A stretch of DNA of 64,000 nucleotides from Polyodon spathula (taxonomy: Eukaryota > Chordata > Actinopteri > Acipenseriformes > Polyodontidae). Both the position numbers and the translations under genes were made by a program. Positions 1 to 55,862 of this stretch are shown here, piece after piece; the stretch's first letter is position 1; each line of letters begins with the position of its first letter. The stretch is from contig NC_054536.1 in assembly GCF_017654505.1 (NCBI RefSeq), positions 11,763,794-11,827,793 on the forward strand, read 5' to 3'. The notes under the pieces are model-generated. The model did no database searches and was not told the DNA's origin. It saw nothing but the letters and a program-made list of their open reading frames with translations.

Positions 1-192
1 CTCTGAACGAAGTGCCTCAAAAGACACTGGTGTGTCTGTTATTACATTTGTGTGTATAATATACTCTTATAATATAATATACTCTAATATACGCAAGATA
101 TCTCTTTAGATGTTTTTTTTATTTTTAGACATTTTTTAAATATAACATTTTAAAAACATTTTTCTAAAATGTGAATTTCATTGTATACTAAC

Positions 193-43715
<43,523 letters not shown>

Positions 43716-44130
43716 TTTATTTATTTACTCTGGGGATTCATGAAATAACAACAAAAAAAAATCCCGGTAAGACCACAAAAACCATCTGTTGTCAAACTTT
43801 TCAGTTCAACTGCAGCTTGATCGTGTCAACAAACCCACCCGGGCTTGTTTTCAACTGACGCGCTCACCTTCGGAAATGATTCGTTTCCGGGTAAACAGGA
43901 AATTAATTTATCATATATTTGTACGAGAAATGAAGCACTATCAGAATGTTAGGCAGAATTGTGTTCATAATGTATGAATAATTTATTATTATTTTTTTCC
44001 CATTATCAAAGAAATTGAGGTCTGTAGTTTTGAAATTAAACGAACATCATCTCCCAGAAGGCCTCAAGTCCCATTGAAGGTGGCTTTTATCGAAATAGAA
44101 ACTACAATACCCACGATGCAATATAAATAG
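43716..44130 (-). promoter_or_regulatory. RTTN: RTTN 5' UTR and putative promoter
   Basis: The stretch directly upstream of the RTTN start codon. It is less repetitive and locally more GC-rich (43840-43890) than its surroundings. At 44101-44120 it carries ACTACAATACCCACGATGCA, close to the ZNF143/Staf binding consensus, which is common in promoters of housekeeping genes and often in divergent ones. A partial second copy (TCTCCCAGAAGGC) lies at 44050-44062. No TATA box is obvious at the usual distance. The transcription start cannot be fixed from the sequence. Confidence 0.5.
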
Positions 44131-46630
44131 CAGCTTGTGTGACAAAGGGAAGCGCCAAAGCAGGCGGGAGTAGCATCTGAATCTGTCTGATTGAATCTAG
44201 GTCGAAATATAACCACTCCAATGACAACGCGCTAATATTTGATAACGTGTAAGAAAATATCTTTCTTTTTTTTGTCAGGACTGATAATGTATTCATTTTC
44301 TTTAGGACTTCAAATGTCTCCAGCTGGGTCACACTCATTAGAGTGACTTATCGTCACTGTTCTGATGTACTATTAGGTCCAATATCATGATATTAACTTG
44401 TTCTACTCTAGAACACTGGCCCTTCCCTGCTCTACACTGACATACTAGACATTGTACAGTTGTGTTACTGTTTTGTATATTCATAAAGAGCAAATATGGA
44501 ATAGTTTTTATAACATTGTTGATGGTAAAGCAAAATAAAAATGGATCTACGTGTGCTTTGGTATGGCATGAATTAGTACCCCCACCCCAATAAAATAAAT
44601 AAATAAAATGAACAGGGCCCATAGAATAATTATTGAGCACACAATTGTGTCCATGTCATACAGTGTGTTAATCTACATGATACTTTCTCACCCTATTGCT
44701 CTAAACCCACACATAGTTTCTTACTGTATGTCTCAGTACCTATCAGTATAAAGCTTTTTCAGCCTTCCAGGCATGTCTGTTAAAACATGTTTACCTTTGA
44801 GGCAGATCAGTCTAAATGCTATCATTTTATTTGCTTCAATTTCAGTGCCAGTATATCACTGTTTTATTATAATTATATCTGGTTCTGTTAGTGATAATAG
44901 TATGAAACGTTCTCTGGATCACGAATCTTAATCCTGTCAATCAGCATTTTATTCTGTTGTTTACAGTTTCATTCATTACACAGAAATTATGTTTCTATTT
45001 TACATCCTTCCTTATTTTTTAAACTATAATCAACCTAGATGTAGAGGGCTCAGTCTAATTACTATAAGCTGGATTCGCAGAGAAGTCACTGAGTATACTG
45101 TGCAAAATAATTATCCCTTACACAGGACTACTGGATATCCTAAGAGTCAATATAAGGTCATACAACACAAAACGTGCAATTACAAAAACATTACTCTAGG
45201 TAATTTCAGTCTGTTGGTGAGGTCATACATTTATAATCAGGAATATGAGGCAAGATAATAAATAAAAAAAAAAAAAATGAACTACCTATAACATAAATTA
45301 TCTTGAAAGGATATCCAATATCAATTTTCTGTGGACCACAGCATTTGATCATAAAAATATTACCCTTTCGGAGTAATCTAATTGCAAGCATTTTCAAATG
45401 CTGCACATGTCTATATTTTGTTATTTTTAAACTGAAAGATTAAAGGGGATGTAGGCGAGGGAGATCTGTGTAATTATTTGTGTACAATGAGTACATACAT
45501 TACTCAGACCGAACAGTATGGTCTAATAACAAACCTAAAGAAGTATTGTGTAGAATGAGATGCACACTATGTATTACTATTTATTTACATAATTAAACCG
45601 AGTATATCTTTTTTTTTTTTTAAGTGTATCCTCAGGTCTATATTTACAAAACTAGAACCAAACCAAGTTCTATTAAGTACTCTCTCCAGTTCTGTGTTCT
45701 TTTCTCAATTGTATACACAGTATTTTTTTTTTTTCCTTTTCAAAGTAAACACAGGGATGAAAATAAGATTGCTTTGCATAGCAGATTCACCCATTCTATT
45801 CCACATATTCAAATTAAGATATTTTAACTAGAATAATACTGTATCTTTTAAGAATGGGTTGCTTCTTAGAACATTCTTTAGCACTACAGTCTTATTGAGT
45901 GTATGATAATCTGGGGTTATATGGAAGCTTCTGTCCTCCGGTCTGTGTGTCAAATTTACAGTTTTTCTGTGCGTGCTGTGGATACAGGTCATAGTGGTGA
46001 TCAATATCATCATGTCACTAACACAGGGGATCGATATTACTGACTACGTTCTTTTCTTTGCCCTTTTCCTGGGCTTTGTGATGCAGGCCATAGATGCCAG
46101 CCCCACATAGCTCACCAAACTATATGTATCCCAGCCAACACATTAAGTCTTAATTTGAGAATCGTATACAATAGATAAGGACACATTTCCATAGAAGATT
46201 TTTAGTTCTGCACTCACTTGCCTTAACTTGGTCTCACACACAGGGTTCAGCAGGACCACTGCATGGCACAAAACTGTCAATCACAACTTGAGAAAAAACA
46301 GATCAGCTGTGGCCATTCCCTGAGAATCTTTCACAATTGGAATCACTTTTTCAAAGCAACACACTACACACACTTGGTTACACTTAAACCTCGTTTCCAT
46401 AGTCAAGCCAACTTGAGTGCACTCTCTAATTGCCCCCCTCGTCCTGCGTTTCCATGTTTTTGTAAAACTTGAGTTGGCCTCCAATTCGGGCCCATACCCG
46501 CATTCTTTGTGGGCAAGCGCATTTTTAAAAAAGTTTTAATAAACAAATCTATTCTTTAAGAGATTTTTTGTTTATTAAAATAATATTAGCAATGTTACCA
46601 AAAATAGTGACATTTAGTTGGAAAAAACTA

Positions 46631-46632
<2 letters not shown>

Positions 46633-46690
<58 letters not shown>
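46633..46690. repeat. (TA)n microsatellite
   Basis: Pure (TA)n between the two genes, about 300 bases from the ZNF143-like motif. Confidence 0.95.
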
Positions 46691-46698
<8 letters not shown>

Positions 46699-46949
46699 TG
46701 AAAATGAAGATTAAAATATGTTTTCATAATAAAAACTGAATAGAAACTCATCGTCAACACATAGTCCAGTGTTTCAATATTTAGGTGTGTGTCATTTTAC
46801 TATTTTTTTTTTTTATTTTGCTGGTTTTAATTCCTAGATCCATACATTACGAGGTGCAGGATACTATCTTTCTGTTTCTGGACACAATATTGGATAATCT
46901 GCAATCGTTTCCAACAGTTTACCAGGAGAGTGAGTAAACATTTGTTCCA

Positions 46950-47010
46950 CCCCACAGCCCGTCTCTCCCATAATGCAACAGGCAACAAAGGGGCGAGAGA
47001 GAGGAAGAGA
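46950..47010. promoter_or_regulatory. ZNF143-like motif, candidate SOCS6 promoter
   Basis: TCTCCCATAATGCAACAGG at 46963-46981 matches the CCCATAATGCA core of the ZNF143/Staf site. It is followed by a purine-rich stretch (GGGGCGAGAGAGAGGAAGAG). The position fits a first non-coding SOCS6 exon upstream of the coding exon, but no start site or splice donor can be assigned. Confidence 0.25.
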
Positions 47011-48146
47011 GACAGCGAGAAAAAAAAAAATGTAAAAAGTTTAAACAAAACCTTAGAGAACACAGTATCATAAAAGCGGGAGCCCGTGATATTCCGATAT
47101 AATTAAAAAACACAAACGAACAGCCATTTAAATGTCCTGAATACATGACTGTATTAAAGAAATCGAGGACTTGAGTGTAAATTTTTCCTTACAATATCCA
47201 GCGGTGTGTAAGAGACTCATTTGGGAGAAGATGAAGGTGACTAAGCTCTGTGGTTTGTCTTCATTCTGCTGGAGGTTTTGACGAACATTGCCTCTTGGGT
47301 CGAGTGGGTTCAAAAAAAAAAAAAAAAACACCACCTGGTAAGCCTCAAAAATGCAAATCAAAAATTTTGAAGCTTATGGTAATGGTTAGGGTTGTTGTGG
47401 TTCGGTGTGAGTGTTATGTTATCCTAACGTAAAGGCAGAATGTAAAAGGCAAAACAAACAAAAAATAACAATTAACTGTCTACAATGTACTAAAAGTGTG
47501 AATCAAATGGTTCTGGCACTTTCTATTTGATTAATTTCAATATTTTATGTTGGTTTTAATATGATAAATACTTAAATGAACAGACATGTATTTGTTGAGG
47601 CCTGTGGTTGTAAGCTTGTATCTCCTGTTATATTTGTTGGCGATTACGTTGGTATACAACGTACCTTTCTTTTACAATACAAAATAGTCGCCTTGATTTT
47701 ATTTTGATGGGAACACCGGTGACTGTCCATTCATTTTGCTGGGGAGAGTCGATACCTTACAATATCCTGACTCGAGCCCAGGCTGCCTTCAGTCTTGGTG
47801 GGCCCAGCATCGAGACTGGATGGGTTGTAATTTCGCTGATCTGATGAAAAATGTAAATATACTTTACAAAAATGATGTGGGTTAAACTAATGGCAATTTC
47901 AGGCAGTTGCGAGCAATAATATACCACTTGATTGACCTGAAGTACCAAAAACAAATATTTGTGGGTATGAATGAATTATAAACAAGAATAACTGAGTTTG
48001 GTTAGGAATAGTGCCCCTTTAATATATACACGTTTTAAGGAGGTTATTTGTACTGACGATCACCTGTTAAAATGGCAGCAACATAACAGTTGTTTCCTGT
48101 GCCTTATTTGTACCACACCAATCTGATGTAGTTTTTTTTTTTTTGA

Positions 48147-48200
48147 GGGGGGGGGGGGGTCATGCTTTGCCTTGCCTTGCCTTGCCTTGCCTTGCCTTGC
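48147..48200. repeat. G13 run plus (CCTTG)n
   Basis: T-run, GA, 13 G, then TCATGCTTTG and about six CCTTG pentamers. Confidence 0.9.
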
Positions 48201-48944
48201 AACTAAAAGTACCAATGGGACGTAAACAAAAGCGACTGTCAGTATGTATTGTATGATTCTAGAATACCCCACGTGATTGATGCAAGTTAAACCAAAATAA
48301 GTATGTAAGCGACTTGGATGAAATTCAAAGTGAGATTTGTTGATAACCATGATTTATATCGACAGTATGTACAGAATAGTAGAAGAGATGACAATGAACC
48401 GTGTAATGAAAATGGGTTAACAGGTATTTAAGAGCAATATTAATTGGTAAGCAAATGAGATGTTACTGTAATGGTAATGTATATTAAAATGTCAGATTTA
48501 CAGCGTGGAACAAATATGTTCTCAAGATGCATGTACGGATGTGTGACAATTACAACACAATCTGATACTACCATAATGTTAACACAGTTAAACATGATTT
48601 AATCAGCAGTTTTCAAGACACATACAAAAATGCAAGTGCCCTATATAGATGGACAAATATACAGACAGTCTGATATTTACCAATAATATAATGCTGTCAG
48701 AAACGTATGCTGTAATATGTTGTATGTAGGGGTGCCTCCTGTTGTTGCTACACAAGTCACTTCAGGCAATCCTTGTGGGTTCTGGCTATTTAAACTTTGC
48801 AAAAACTTTACGTATAAACGTATTATGAATCAGAAAAACACTCTGGAACTGTCTTATATTCTATGCATCTGTACACAAGATAAGATGAACTGGAGCTTTG
48901 ACAAATCTTAAATGGCAATAGGTTGATTTCTCATATGTGATTTG

Positions 48945-48947
<3 letters not shown>

Positions 48948-49009
<62 letters not shown>
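48948..49009. repeat. (TA)n microsatellite
   Basis: Pure (TA)n upstream of SOCS6. Confidence 0.95.
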
Positions 49010-49013
<4 letters not shown>

Positions 49014-49545
49014 ATATAGGGTTGATCTGAATAGGGCAACGGTAAGAGTTAACCTTAATGTACCAGTAGATTTAACGGTAGTTGTGTTAAAGTACTGTAG
49101 GCCGAAATGTATTTTCTTAGTCTTTCTGACATACTCATACTAATCATACTCTACGTGAAAGTTATCCAGTTGCTTTCAAAAAACCAACTTGCTGTTATTG
49201 ATGATATTGTATTGCAGGTAAAATTCTCATTTGAGTCATTTAAAGCAAGACCTTGCCCTTTGTTCCATTAGTATTCAGGTTTAATGTACAATTACAGCAG
49301 TCTCTCGCACATCACACTGTAGTGGGACCAGAGTAAGGGCAGATACGTAAAAAGTTAGATAAATTATTATTTTTTGTATTTATTTTTCATTTAGTAGTTG
49401 CCAATTAATTCCTTCAGTAGCTTTGTTTGTTTTGTCAGCAATGTCACTTTGCTGCTTGTGTATTCGGGCAGACGCCTTTGTTGTCTTTTCTTGGCAGTCA
49501 GTCACTTTGCAGTTTGTGTACTCGGGTAGTCATGTCTCTTGTCGA

Positions 49546-49576
<31 letters not shown>

Positions 49577-49912
49577 CACACATCACTATACTGTACTCAA
49601 ATTAAGATGCAGGCTATTTGAGAAGTAAAAAATGGTTAAAAAAAGCATGTCTTAAATTCGAAGTAAATTCTCATGTGATTATTGTTTTGAGATTCAGCTT
49701 TTATTAGGACAGCTTTCCCTCTAAGCATTTTAGATACTGAGAAACTTGCCGTTTTGACCTAGAAAGGGTAAACTATCAGTGAGAAACCTTTGGCCACGCA
49801 TTAACCCTTTTAATGTGTTTTTTGTTGCATTTTATACAATTTTTGAAACAATATTCCAACACAAGTATCTCAACAATTTTACAATTTAATTTAAACAAGA
49901 CATTTATTGTGG

Positions 49913-50155
49913 CTAATCCTCTGAGTTTGAATCATCCTCTGATCCTATGCAGCTTTGTCGGTTGTTATCATAGATAGACTGCATGCTTAACTGGTGGCCT
50001 GCATAAAATTGCTTTATTCTACTGCATAAAACAGTGGCATGTGCACTGCCTTCAATTGTAACCCTCTTTAGGGCTACTAATTGTTCCATTGTTGGAAATA
50101 CCAAATTCAGTTTTTCAAAACTGGCCAATGCCATTTGTTCCCACTTTTTATCAAT
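49913..50155 (-). CDS. Unidentified protein-like ORF fragment
   Basis: After an in-frame stop the frame stays open for about 80 codons and ends with an acidic serine-rich tail (GSEDDSNSED, then stop). The middle (KLNLVFPTMEQLVALKRVTI and IKQFYAGHQL) looks like real protein rather than chance translation. I do not recognise the family. An acidic Ser/Asp tail is common at the C-terminus of DNA-transposon proteins, so a transposase remnant is the likeliest explanation, but this is inference. There is no start context, no splice partner and no neighbouring piece that I can support. Confidence 0.25.
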   Translation of the reverse strand: MDKKWEQMALASFEKLNLVFPTMEQLVALKRVTIEGSAHATVLCSRIKQFYAGHQLSMQSIYDNNRQSCIGSEDDSNSED

Positions 50156-51459
50156 GTATTAATAATTACATATGGCATTTGAACATAAATATAATGTTGG
50201 TAGTTAAAGTAAGTAAACTTAATAAACATTATCACAATTATTTTTTTTCAGTCAGATTGTTGTTGCTGTAATAGTAAGTAAAGCACCTGAAGACACTTCA
50301 AACCTGTCATAATGTTTATAGACATCACTTGACTCATTGCCAGCATTAACATAAACAGGAAAGCCTAAGAATTATATTACAACAGATCAGAAAACCAAAT
50401 GTCCAGCACAGTTGTGAGAATCATATTTAGTCTTCCACTAACACAGTAGTTCAGTGTACAAATAAAGGTGTTTTGAAAAGACCTGTTTAGCTTATTGCTG
50501 GCATTACAAAAACAATCCAACAATGTGGTGTGAGAACTTCAAATACTATTTTTTAAAGGTATGTAAAACCTACAGCTTTTGTTTGCTGTCCTGTAGAAAC
50601 CCTACCAAATGTTAGATAAAATTAACATTTTTGTTTATAGTTGTATATGCTGTGAAGTTTACAGATTTTTACATAATTAAAACTTGAACCTGATGTTGTG
50701 AAAACCATAATAAATAAATATTTAGGTTCATGTTCCTTTTTTTTATTACTTCTGTAGACACTCATTGTATGTTTCTGTAGGTACTGTATATTGTAATAAA
50801 AAAAGTTATTCATCCCTGTGACTTTACACTATTTCCCTCTTCCTCCATGATTTTGAACAAATCTACTATGACATCTCATGATTTTTAATACAAATTTCCA
50901 TGACAAAATCCCAGCCTTATCAGTTATTAAAATATGAATCACAAATCAAACAAAAAATGTCACTCCTCCATCTAAAAGATTGAGAGGAATTTACCACAGA
51001 ATGGTTATTCATTAAAAGAAGTGGAGTGTCTCAATCTCACGTCTACTGTGAATAGTGCTGGACAGACTTCTCTGTGAAACATGGTGGGCGTCATGACTGT
51101 ATCACTCACATAGGTACCTAGAAACACCAGCAATAAGCAAAATATGACACTCCCCAGTACTGTATGTTTATGCAAATTGGTTTTGAGGTTTAACTCACTT
51201 TAAATAATTAATTATTGGATACTACACAGCATTTTGTGTTTTGATGTTGTTTTTTTATAAAGTTTTGAGGTTGAATATTTAATTCCAGGTTTCATTTCAC
51301 TTATGAGACACTAAAATTATAAATATACTACTATTTTCTCCTTTCAGAAGTTGGCATCTCTACAGCTGACAATGTTCTGCCTCTAGCACACTTGGATGTG
51401 TGTTTGTTTAAAAAATATACTGGCATACTAATGATTTGCTGTCATCTGTTTTGTTGTAG

Positions 51460-51585
51460 GGGATGGCTGCATCATTGCTTACATGAAGTGCTTTGGAAGA
51501 GTCCATGATCAGCCGCCGTGGACAACACCTTGAGCAGCATAGGTGAAGAAGAACCCTAATCCCTAATTTGGGAGGGATTTTCAGA
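51460..51585 (+). other. SOCS6: SOCS6 5' UTR part of the coding exon, with uORFs
   Basis: A splice acceptor (ctgttttgttgtag) ends at 51459 after a pyrimidine-rich tract, as expected for the junction with a distant non-coding first exon. The 126-base leader has three short upstream frames: 51463-51486 (7 codons plus stop), 51483-51533 (16 codons plus stop, overlapping the first at ATGA) and 51505-51546 (13 codons plus stop). All end before the main ATG. Confidence 0.6.
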
Positions 51586-53184
51586 ATGAAGAAAATTAGC
51601 CTTAAGACATTTCGTAAGTCTTTTAACCTGAATAAGGGCAAAGAGGAGGGAGAGTTTGTGGTTGTGCAGCAGCCAACCTTGACGGGTGATTTTGGGAAAG
51701 ACGAGTCTCTCTTTGGAGGCTGCTACGGCAAAGATCTGGCTAGCTGTGAGATGAACGAGGATGAAAAAGGACACAAAAACCGATCCAAGAGTGAGAGCCT
51801 CATGGGCACCCTGAAAAGGAGGCTGTCTGCCAAACAGAAACCCAAAGGCAAAGGAAGTTCGCCATCAGTAAGTTCTGTAGATGATGATGATACCTTCTCC
51901 TCTTCCTCTGCACCTAATAGCTTTAATGATGTAAAGGCTCAGAGGCCCTTAAGGTCTACTTCGTTACGTAGCCATCACTACAGCCCCACTCCCTGGCCCA
52001 TTAGGCCAACCAACTCAGAGGAGACCTGCATTAAGATGGAAGTGAAGGTAAAAGCCCTGGTTCACTCACCCAGCCCTAGCCCTGCACGCAATGGTGTCCG
52101 TAAAGAGTTCCATGCCCTCCAGATGGATGGTTTGTTCGAAGAGGAGAGTAACCCTCTGAAGAATCCTGACTCTCAAAATGGTGACTTGCATTTAAGCATT
52201 GATGAGCATGTGCCTGTAGTTATTGGACTTACACCTCAGGACTATATTCAGTACACCATGCCTTTAGATGAGGGAATGTATTCAGTGGAAGGACCCCGTC
52301 CATATTGTCTGGATAGCTCTTCACCAATGGAGGTGCTGTCCATGGTTTCACAGGTAGGGGGCAGTTCCAACCTTGTGGACGAGGGTCAGGTGGCCCAAGA
52401 TCTGGTGGTGGCACCAGACGTGTTTATGGAACCTCCCATCAATGGGCTCTTGGTAGGTACCACAGGAATGGTCCTTCAAAATTCCAGAGTAGAAGCACCC
52501 CCTCTCTCCCCTTTACTACCTCCTGTTCCCAGCATTCAGATCCAAAGGAACTTCCCAGTTTTCGGCGGTGCTAATGCCCATGTTGCAGAAAGGGTGCGCC
52601 TCCATTTGAACTTCGACCCTAATTCTGCCCCTGGTGTAGCAAGGGTCTATGACTCGGTACAGAACAGCGGGCCTATGGTGGTAACAAGCCTCACAGAAGA
52701 ACTAAAGAAGCTTGCCAAGCAGGGTTGGTACTGGGGTCCCATAACTCGCTGGGAAGCAGAGGAAAAACTTGCCAATCTGCCAGATGGCTCATTCTTGGTT
52801 CGTGACAGTTCAGATGACCGTTATCTCTTAAGCCTGAGCTTCCGTTCACAGGACAAGACTCTCCATACTAGGATTGAGCACTCCAATGGCAGTTTCAGTT
52901 TCTATGAACAGCCTGATGTGGAAGGGCACACATCCATAGTGGACCTCATTGAACATTCTATAAAGGACTCAGAAAATGGAGCGTTCTGCTACTCCAGATC
53001 CCGCTTGCCAGGGTCTGCGACTTATCCTGTTAGGCTAACGAACCCTGTTTCACGGTTTATGCAAGTGCGTTCACTCCAGTACTTGTGCCGATTTGTTATT
53101 CGCCAGTACACTCGAATAGACCTAATTCAGAAACTGCCTTTGCCAAACAAAATGAAAGATTACCTGCAGGAAAAGCACTACTGA
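51586..53184 (+). CDS. SOCS6: Suppressor of cytokine signaling 6 (SOCS6)
   Basis: SOCS6 is a cytosolic adaptor. Its SH2 domain binds phosphotyrosine ligands (receptor kinases such as KIT in studied species), and its SOCS box recruits Elongin B/C and Cullin 5 for ubiquitylation. The coding region is one exon of 532 residues, against about 535 in human. I start at the ATG at 51586 (A at -3), giving the conserved MKKISLKTFRKSFNLNKG; six codons upstream are open but lack an ATG. The long N-terminal region (1 to about 380) holds the conserved blocks NRSKSESLMGTLKRRLSAKQ and STSLRSHHYSP. The SH2 domain spans about 381-488, with WYWGPITRWEAE and the phosphotyrosine-binding FLVRDS (Arg406). The SOCS box spans about 488-532, with the BC-box SLQYLCRFVIR (496 on) and the LPLP Cul-box element (517-520). 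The frame is intact. It lies divergent from RTTN, as in other vertebrates. Confidence 0.98.
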   Translation: MKKISLKTFRKSFNLNKGKEEGEFVVVQQPTLTGDFGKDESLFGGCYGKDLASCEMNEDEKGHKNRSKSESLMGTLKRRLSAKQKPKGKGSSPSVSSVDDDDTFSSSSAPNSFNDVKAQRPLRSTSLRSHHYSPTPWPIRPTNSEETCIKMEVKVKALVHSPSPSPARNGVRKEFHALQMDGLFEEESNPLKNPDSQNGDLHLSIDEHVPVVIGLTPQDYIQYTMPLDEGMYSVEGPRPYCLDSSSPMEVLSMVSQVGGSSNLVDEGQVAQDLVVAPDVFMEPPINGLLVGTTGMVLQNSRVEAPPLSPLLPPVPSIQIQRNFPVFGGANAHVAERVRLHLNFDPNSAPGVARVYDSVQNSGPMVVTSLTEELKKLAKQGWYWGPITRWEAEEKLANLPDGSFLVRDSSDDRYLLSLSFRSQDKTLHTRIEHSNGSFSFYEQPDVEGHTSIVDLIEHSIKDSENGAFCYSRSRLPGSATYPVRLTNPVSRFMQVRSLQYLCRFVIRQYTRIDLIQKLPLPNKMKDYLQEKHY

Positions 53185-54255
53185 AAAAATATAACTCAAA
53201 TAAAGCTTATGGAACTTATTTGCAACTTGCACTTTGGGAACTATAATAAAGTGAAATAGGGTTTACAAACATTCATGGTTATGAAAAGTGTGCTGCCATT
53301 ACAATAAAATACATTTGTATTGTTTATTTTATTTTTTATTTTGAGAGACAACACTTGTACATGTTTGCAACAACTAATTGGTTGTGGTAAAATGTATTGG
53401 CATAATTTAAAACCATTTGGCCTTCCCTTAGTGGCTACATGTTTATGCTGCTGCAGTGTCCACTTTATTATTTTTGTATAACACAAAACCATTATTCTCT
53501 AATTTTTTAAAGACATAACACATTAGGCAAAAGCAAAATGATTTGTTTGCTAAAAACAGGTGTATTGTAGAAAAGGTGTTTTCAATCGCCATACTGTATG
53601 TCTCTTGTGTCAGTAGTCTGTTTTGGGTAGGTGACGGGACCACTTGGTAAGAAGAAACGTGACGACTTGCTCTTTTATCTGGACACTAATTTATTACAAT
53701 TCACCAGCCTTCATTTTATTGCCTGAGCCCTTTTTGTATACAACACGACAAATGGTGAAGGCAATATACCTGTTAGGCAGTAATATATTTTCTTCCACTT
53801 TTTTTTCCTGCAATTTTTTTTTTCTTCTTAAATCCTAAAAGTATTTCTGAAATTTTATATTGGTACAGTTTTTAACCTTGGAAAAATGGTCTTCTCCAAA
53901 GATGGCCTCACGGGGATTAAGAAAATAACGGTCTGCATTCTGGCATTCGAATTTGTAATGCAAAGACTAAACAACAGCACAGATTCAGCTCCTGGATTAT
54001 AGGACTCATCCTGCCTCCATATGAATGGTAATACCTTTAGTACTCTATACAGTTTGAAATAATCCCACTACAGTTCCTGTCATAGAAATGTAATAGAAAC
54101 TACATTTTGTTTTTTTATCTCCCATTTTTTTTTTTTATTCAAATTGATAAACTTGTAAAAAATGATTCAGTGAACTACAGTGGAGGGCTATGAATTAAGT
54201 AGAAAGGGAAGAGCCAAGTGCCCCATTTAGATTTTAGTTTAATAGTGTGTGAGTG

Positions 54256-54256
<1 letters not shown>

Positions 54257-54341
<85 letters not shown>
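54257..54341. repeat. (TA)n(CA)n at left border of Tc1 copy
   Basis: About 34 TA then 8 CA units, joined directly to the Tc1 end. Confidence 0.95.
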
Positions 54342-54342
<1 letters not shown>

Positions 54343-55862
54343 GTACTGTGAAAAAATATTTGCCCCCTGTTTGATTTTTGCATATTTGACACTGAATGTT
54401 ATCAGATCTTCAACCAAAATCTAATATTAGATAAAAGGGACCCTGAGTGAACAAATAACACAAAATGTTGACACTTATTTCATTTATTTATTAAAGAAAG
54501 TTATGCAACAGCCAGTGCCCCCGTGTGAAAAAGTAATCGCCCCCTTAGACTCAATAACTGGTTACGCCTCAATTAGTAGCAATAAATGCAACCAAACGCT
54601 TCCTGTAGTTATTGATCAGTCTCACAGCGCCATGGAGGAATTTTGGCCCACTCCTTCATGCAGAACTGCTTCAACTCAGTGACATTTGTGGGTTTTTGAG
54701 CATAAACTGCTCGTTTCAGGTCCTGCCACAACATCTCAATGGGGTTTAGGTCTGGACTTTGACTAGGCCATTCCAAAACTTTACATTTCTTGTTCTTCAA
54801 CCATTCTGATGTAGACTTGCTTGTGTGTTTCCGATCATTGTCTTGCTGCACGACCCAGCTGTGCTTCAGCTTCAGCTCATGGACGAAGAGCCTGACATTC
54901 TCCTGTAGAATTCTCTGATACAGAGCAGAATTCATGTTTCCTTCAATGATGGCAAGTCCTCCAGGTCCTGATGCAGCAAAGCATCCCCAAATCATGACAC
55001 TACCACCACCATGCTTGACCGTTGGTGTGAGGTTCTTACTGTGGAATGACCATAGAACCTTGTTCCAGAACTCTTGAGGATCATCCAGGTGCTTTTTGAC
55101 AAACTTGAGACGAGCATTCAGGTTTTTCTTAGTGAGCGGTTTACACCTTGCTACTCTTCCATGAATCCCATTTTTGCCCAGTGTCTTTCTGATGGGGGAG
55201 TCATGAACACTGACCTTAGCCGAGGCCTGAAGATCCCTGGATGTTGTTTTAGGGTTCTTTATGACTTCCTGGACGATTTTACACCTTGCTCTTGGAGAGA
55301 TTTTGGCAGGACGGCCACTCCTGGGAAGATTCACTACTGTCCCAAACTTTCTCCATTTGGACAATATGGCTCTGACCATGATTTGGTGGAGACTCTGAGC
55401 CTTAGAAATGGCTTTGTAACCCTTTCCAGACTGATAGATATCAACAACTTTTTTCCGGAGGTCTTCAGGAATGTCTTTTGATAGTGGCATAATGTGCCTC
55501 TAGAACTTGTGTGCTGACAACTTCACTCTGATGGTAAGGGCCAACGTTAGTCAATTTATATTGGTCAGTGCTGGCCCAAATCAGGCCTGATTGTTAACCA
55601 AAGTATTCAAACAGCTGACCCTAATTATCCCTTTAATTGGGTTGACTAGGGGGGGGGCAATAACTTTTTCACACCTGAAGAGTGCATGTTTGATTATTCT
55701 GCACACCAAACAAATGAAAAGAATCAAACTTTGGTGTTTTTTTTTTTTTTTTTTTTTCCTCCCTCTATATACTACTACAACCCACAAAAAGATCTGACCA
55801 GATTCAATGTGAAAAATCTGCAAAAATGCAGAAAATCAGACAGGGCAAATACTTTTTCACAG

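Larger units (their letters stand above)
43716..51459. other. Divergent intergenic region RTTN / SOCS6
   Basis: The two genes point away from each other across about 7.7 kb. Apart from the RTTN promoter, two (TA)n arrays, a (CCTTG)n tract, a G13 run, a T-rich run and the unidentified ORF at 49913-50155, I see no coding sequence. The non-coding first exon of SOCS6 should lie here but cannot be placed with confidence. Confidence 0.6.

Noticed and set aside
1..27. Possible start of the next RTTN exon on the minus strand
   Set aside because: A short open stretch follows an AG at about base 28, but the peptide does not resemble the rotatin C-terminus I expect and the window ends before it can be tested.
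46380..46510. Short inverted words AAGCCAACTTGAG / CTTGAGTTGGCCT
   Set aside because: Arms are too short and too diverged to define an element.
51568..51585. Six-codon N-terminal extension of SOCS6
   Set aside because: It has no ATG and the conserved protein starts MKKISLKTF at 51586.
55074..55481. 135-codon plus-strand frame over the second Tc1 element
   Set aside because: Antisense shadow of the transposase; no protein-like features.
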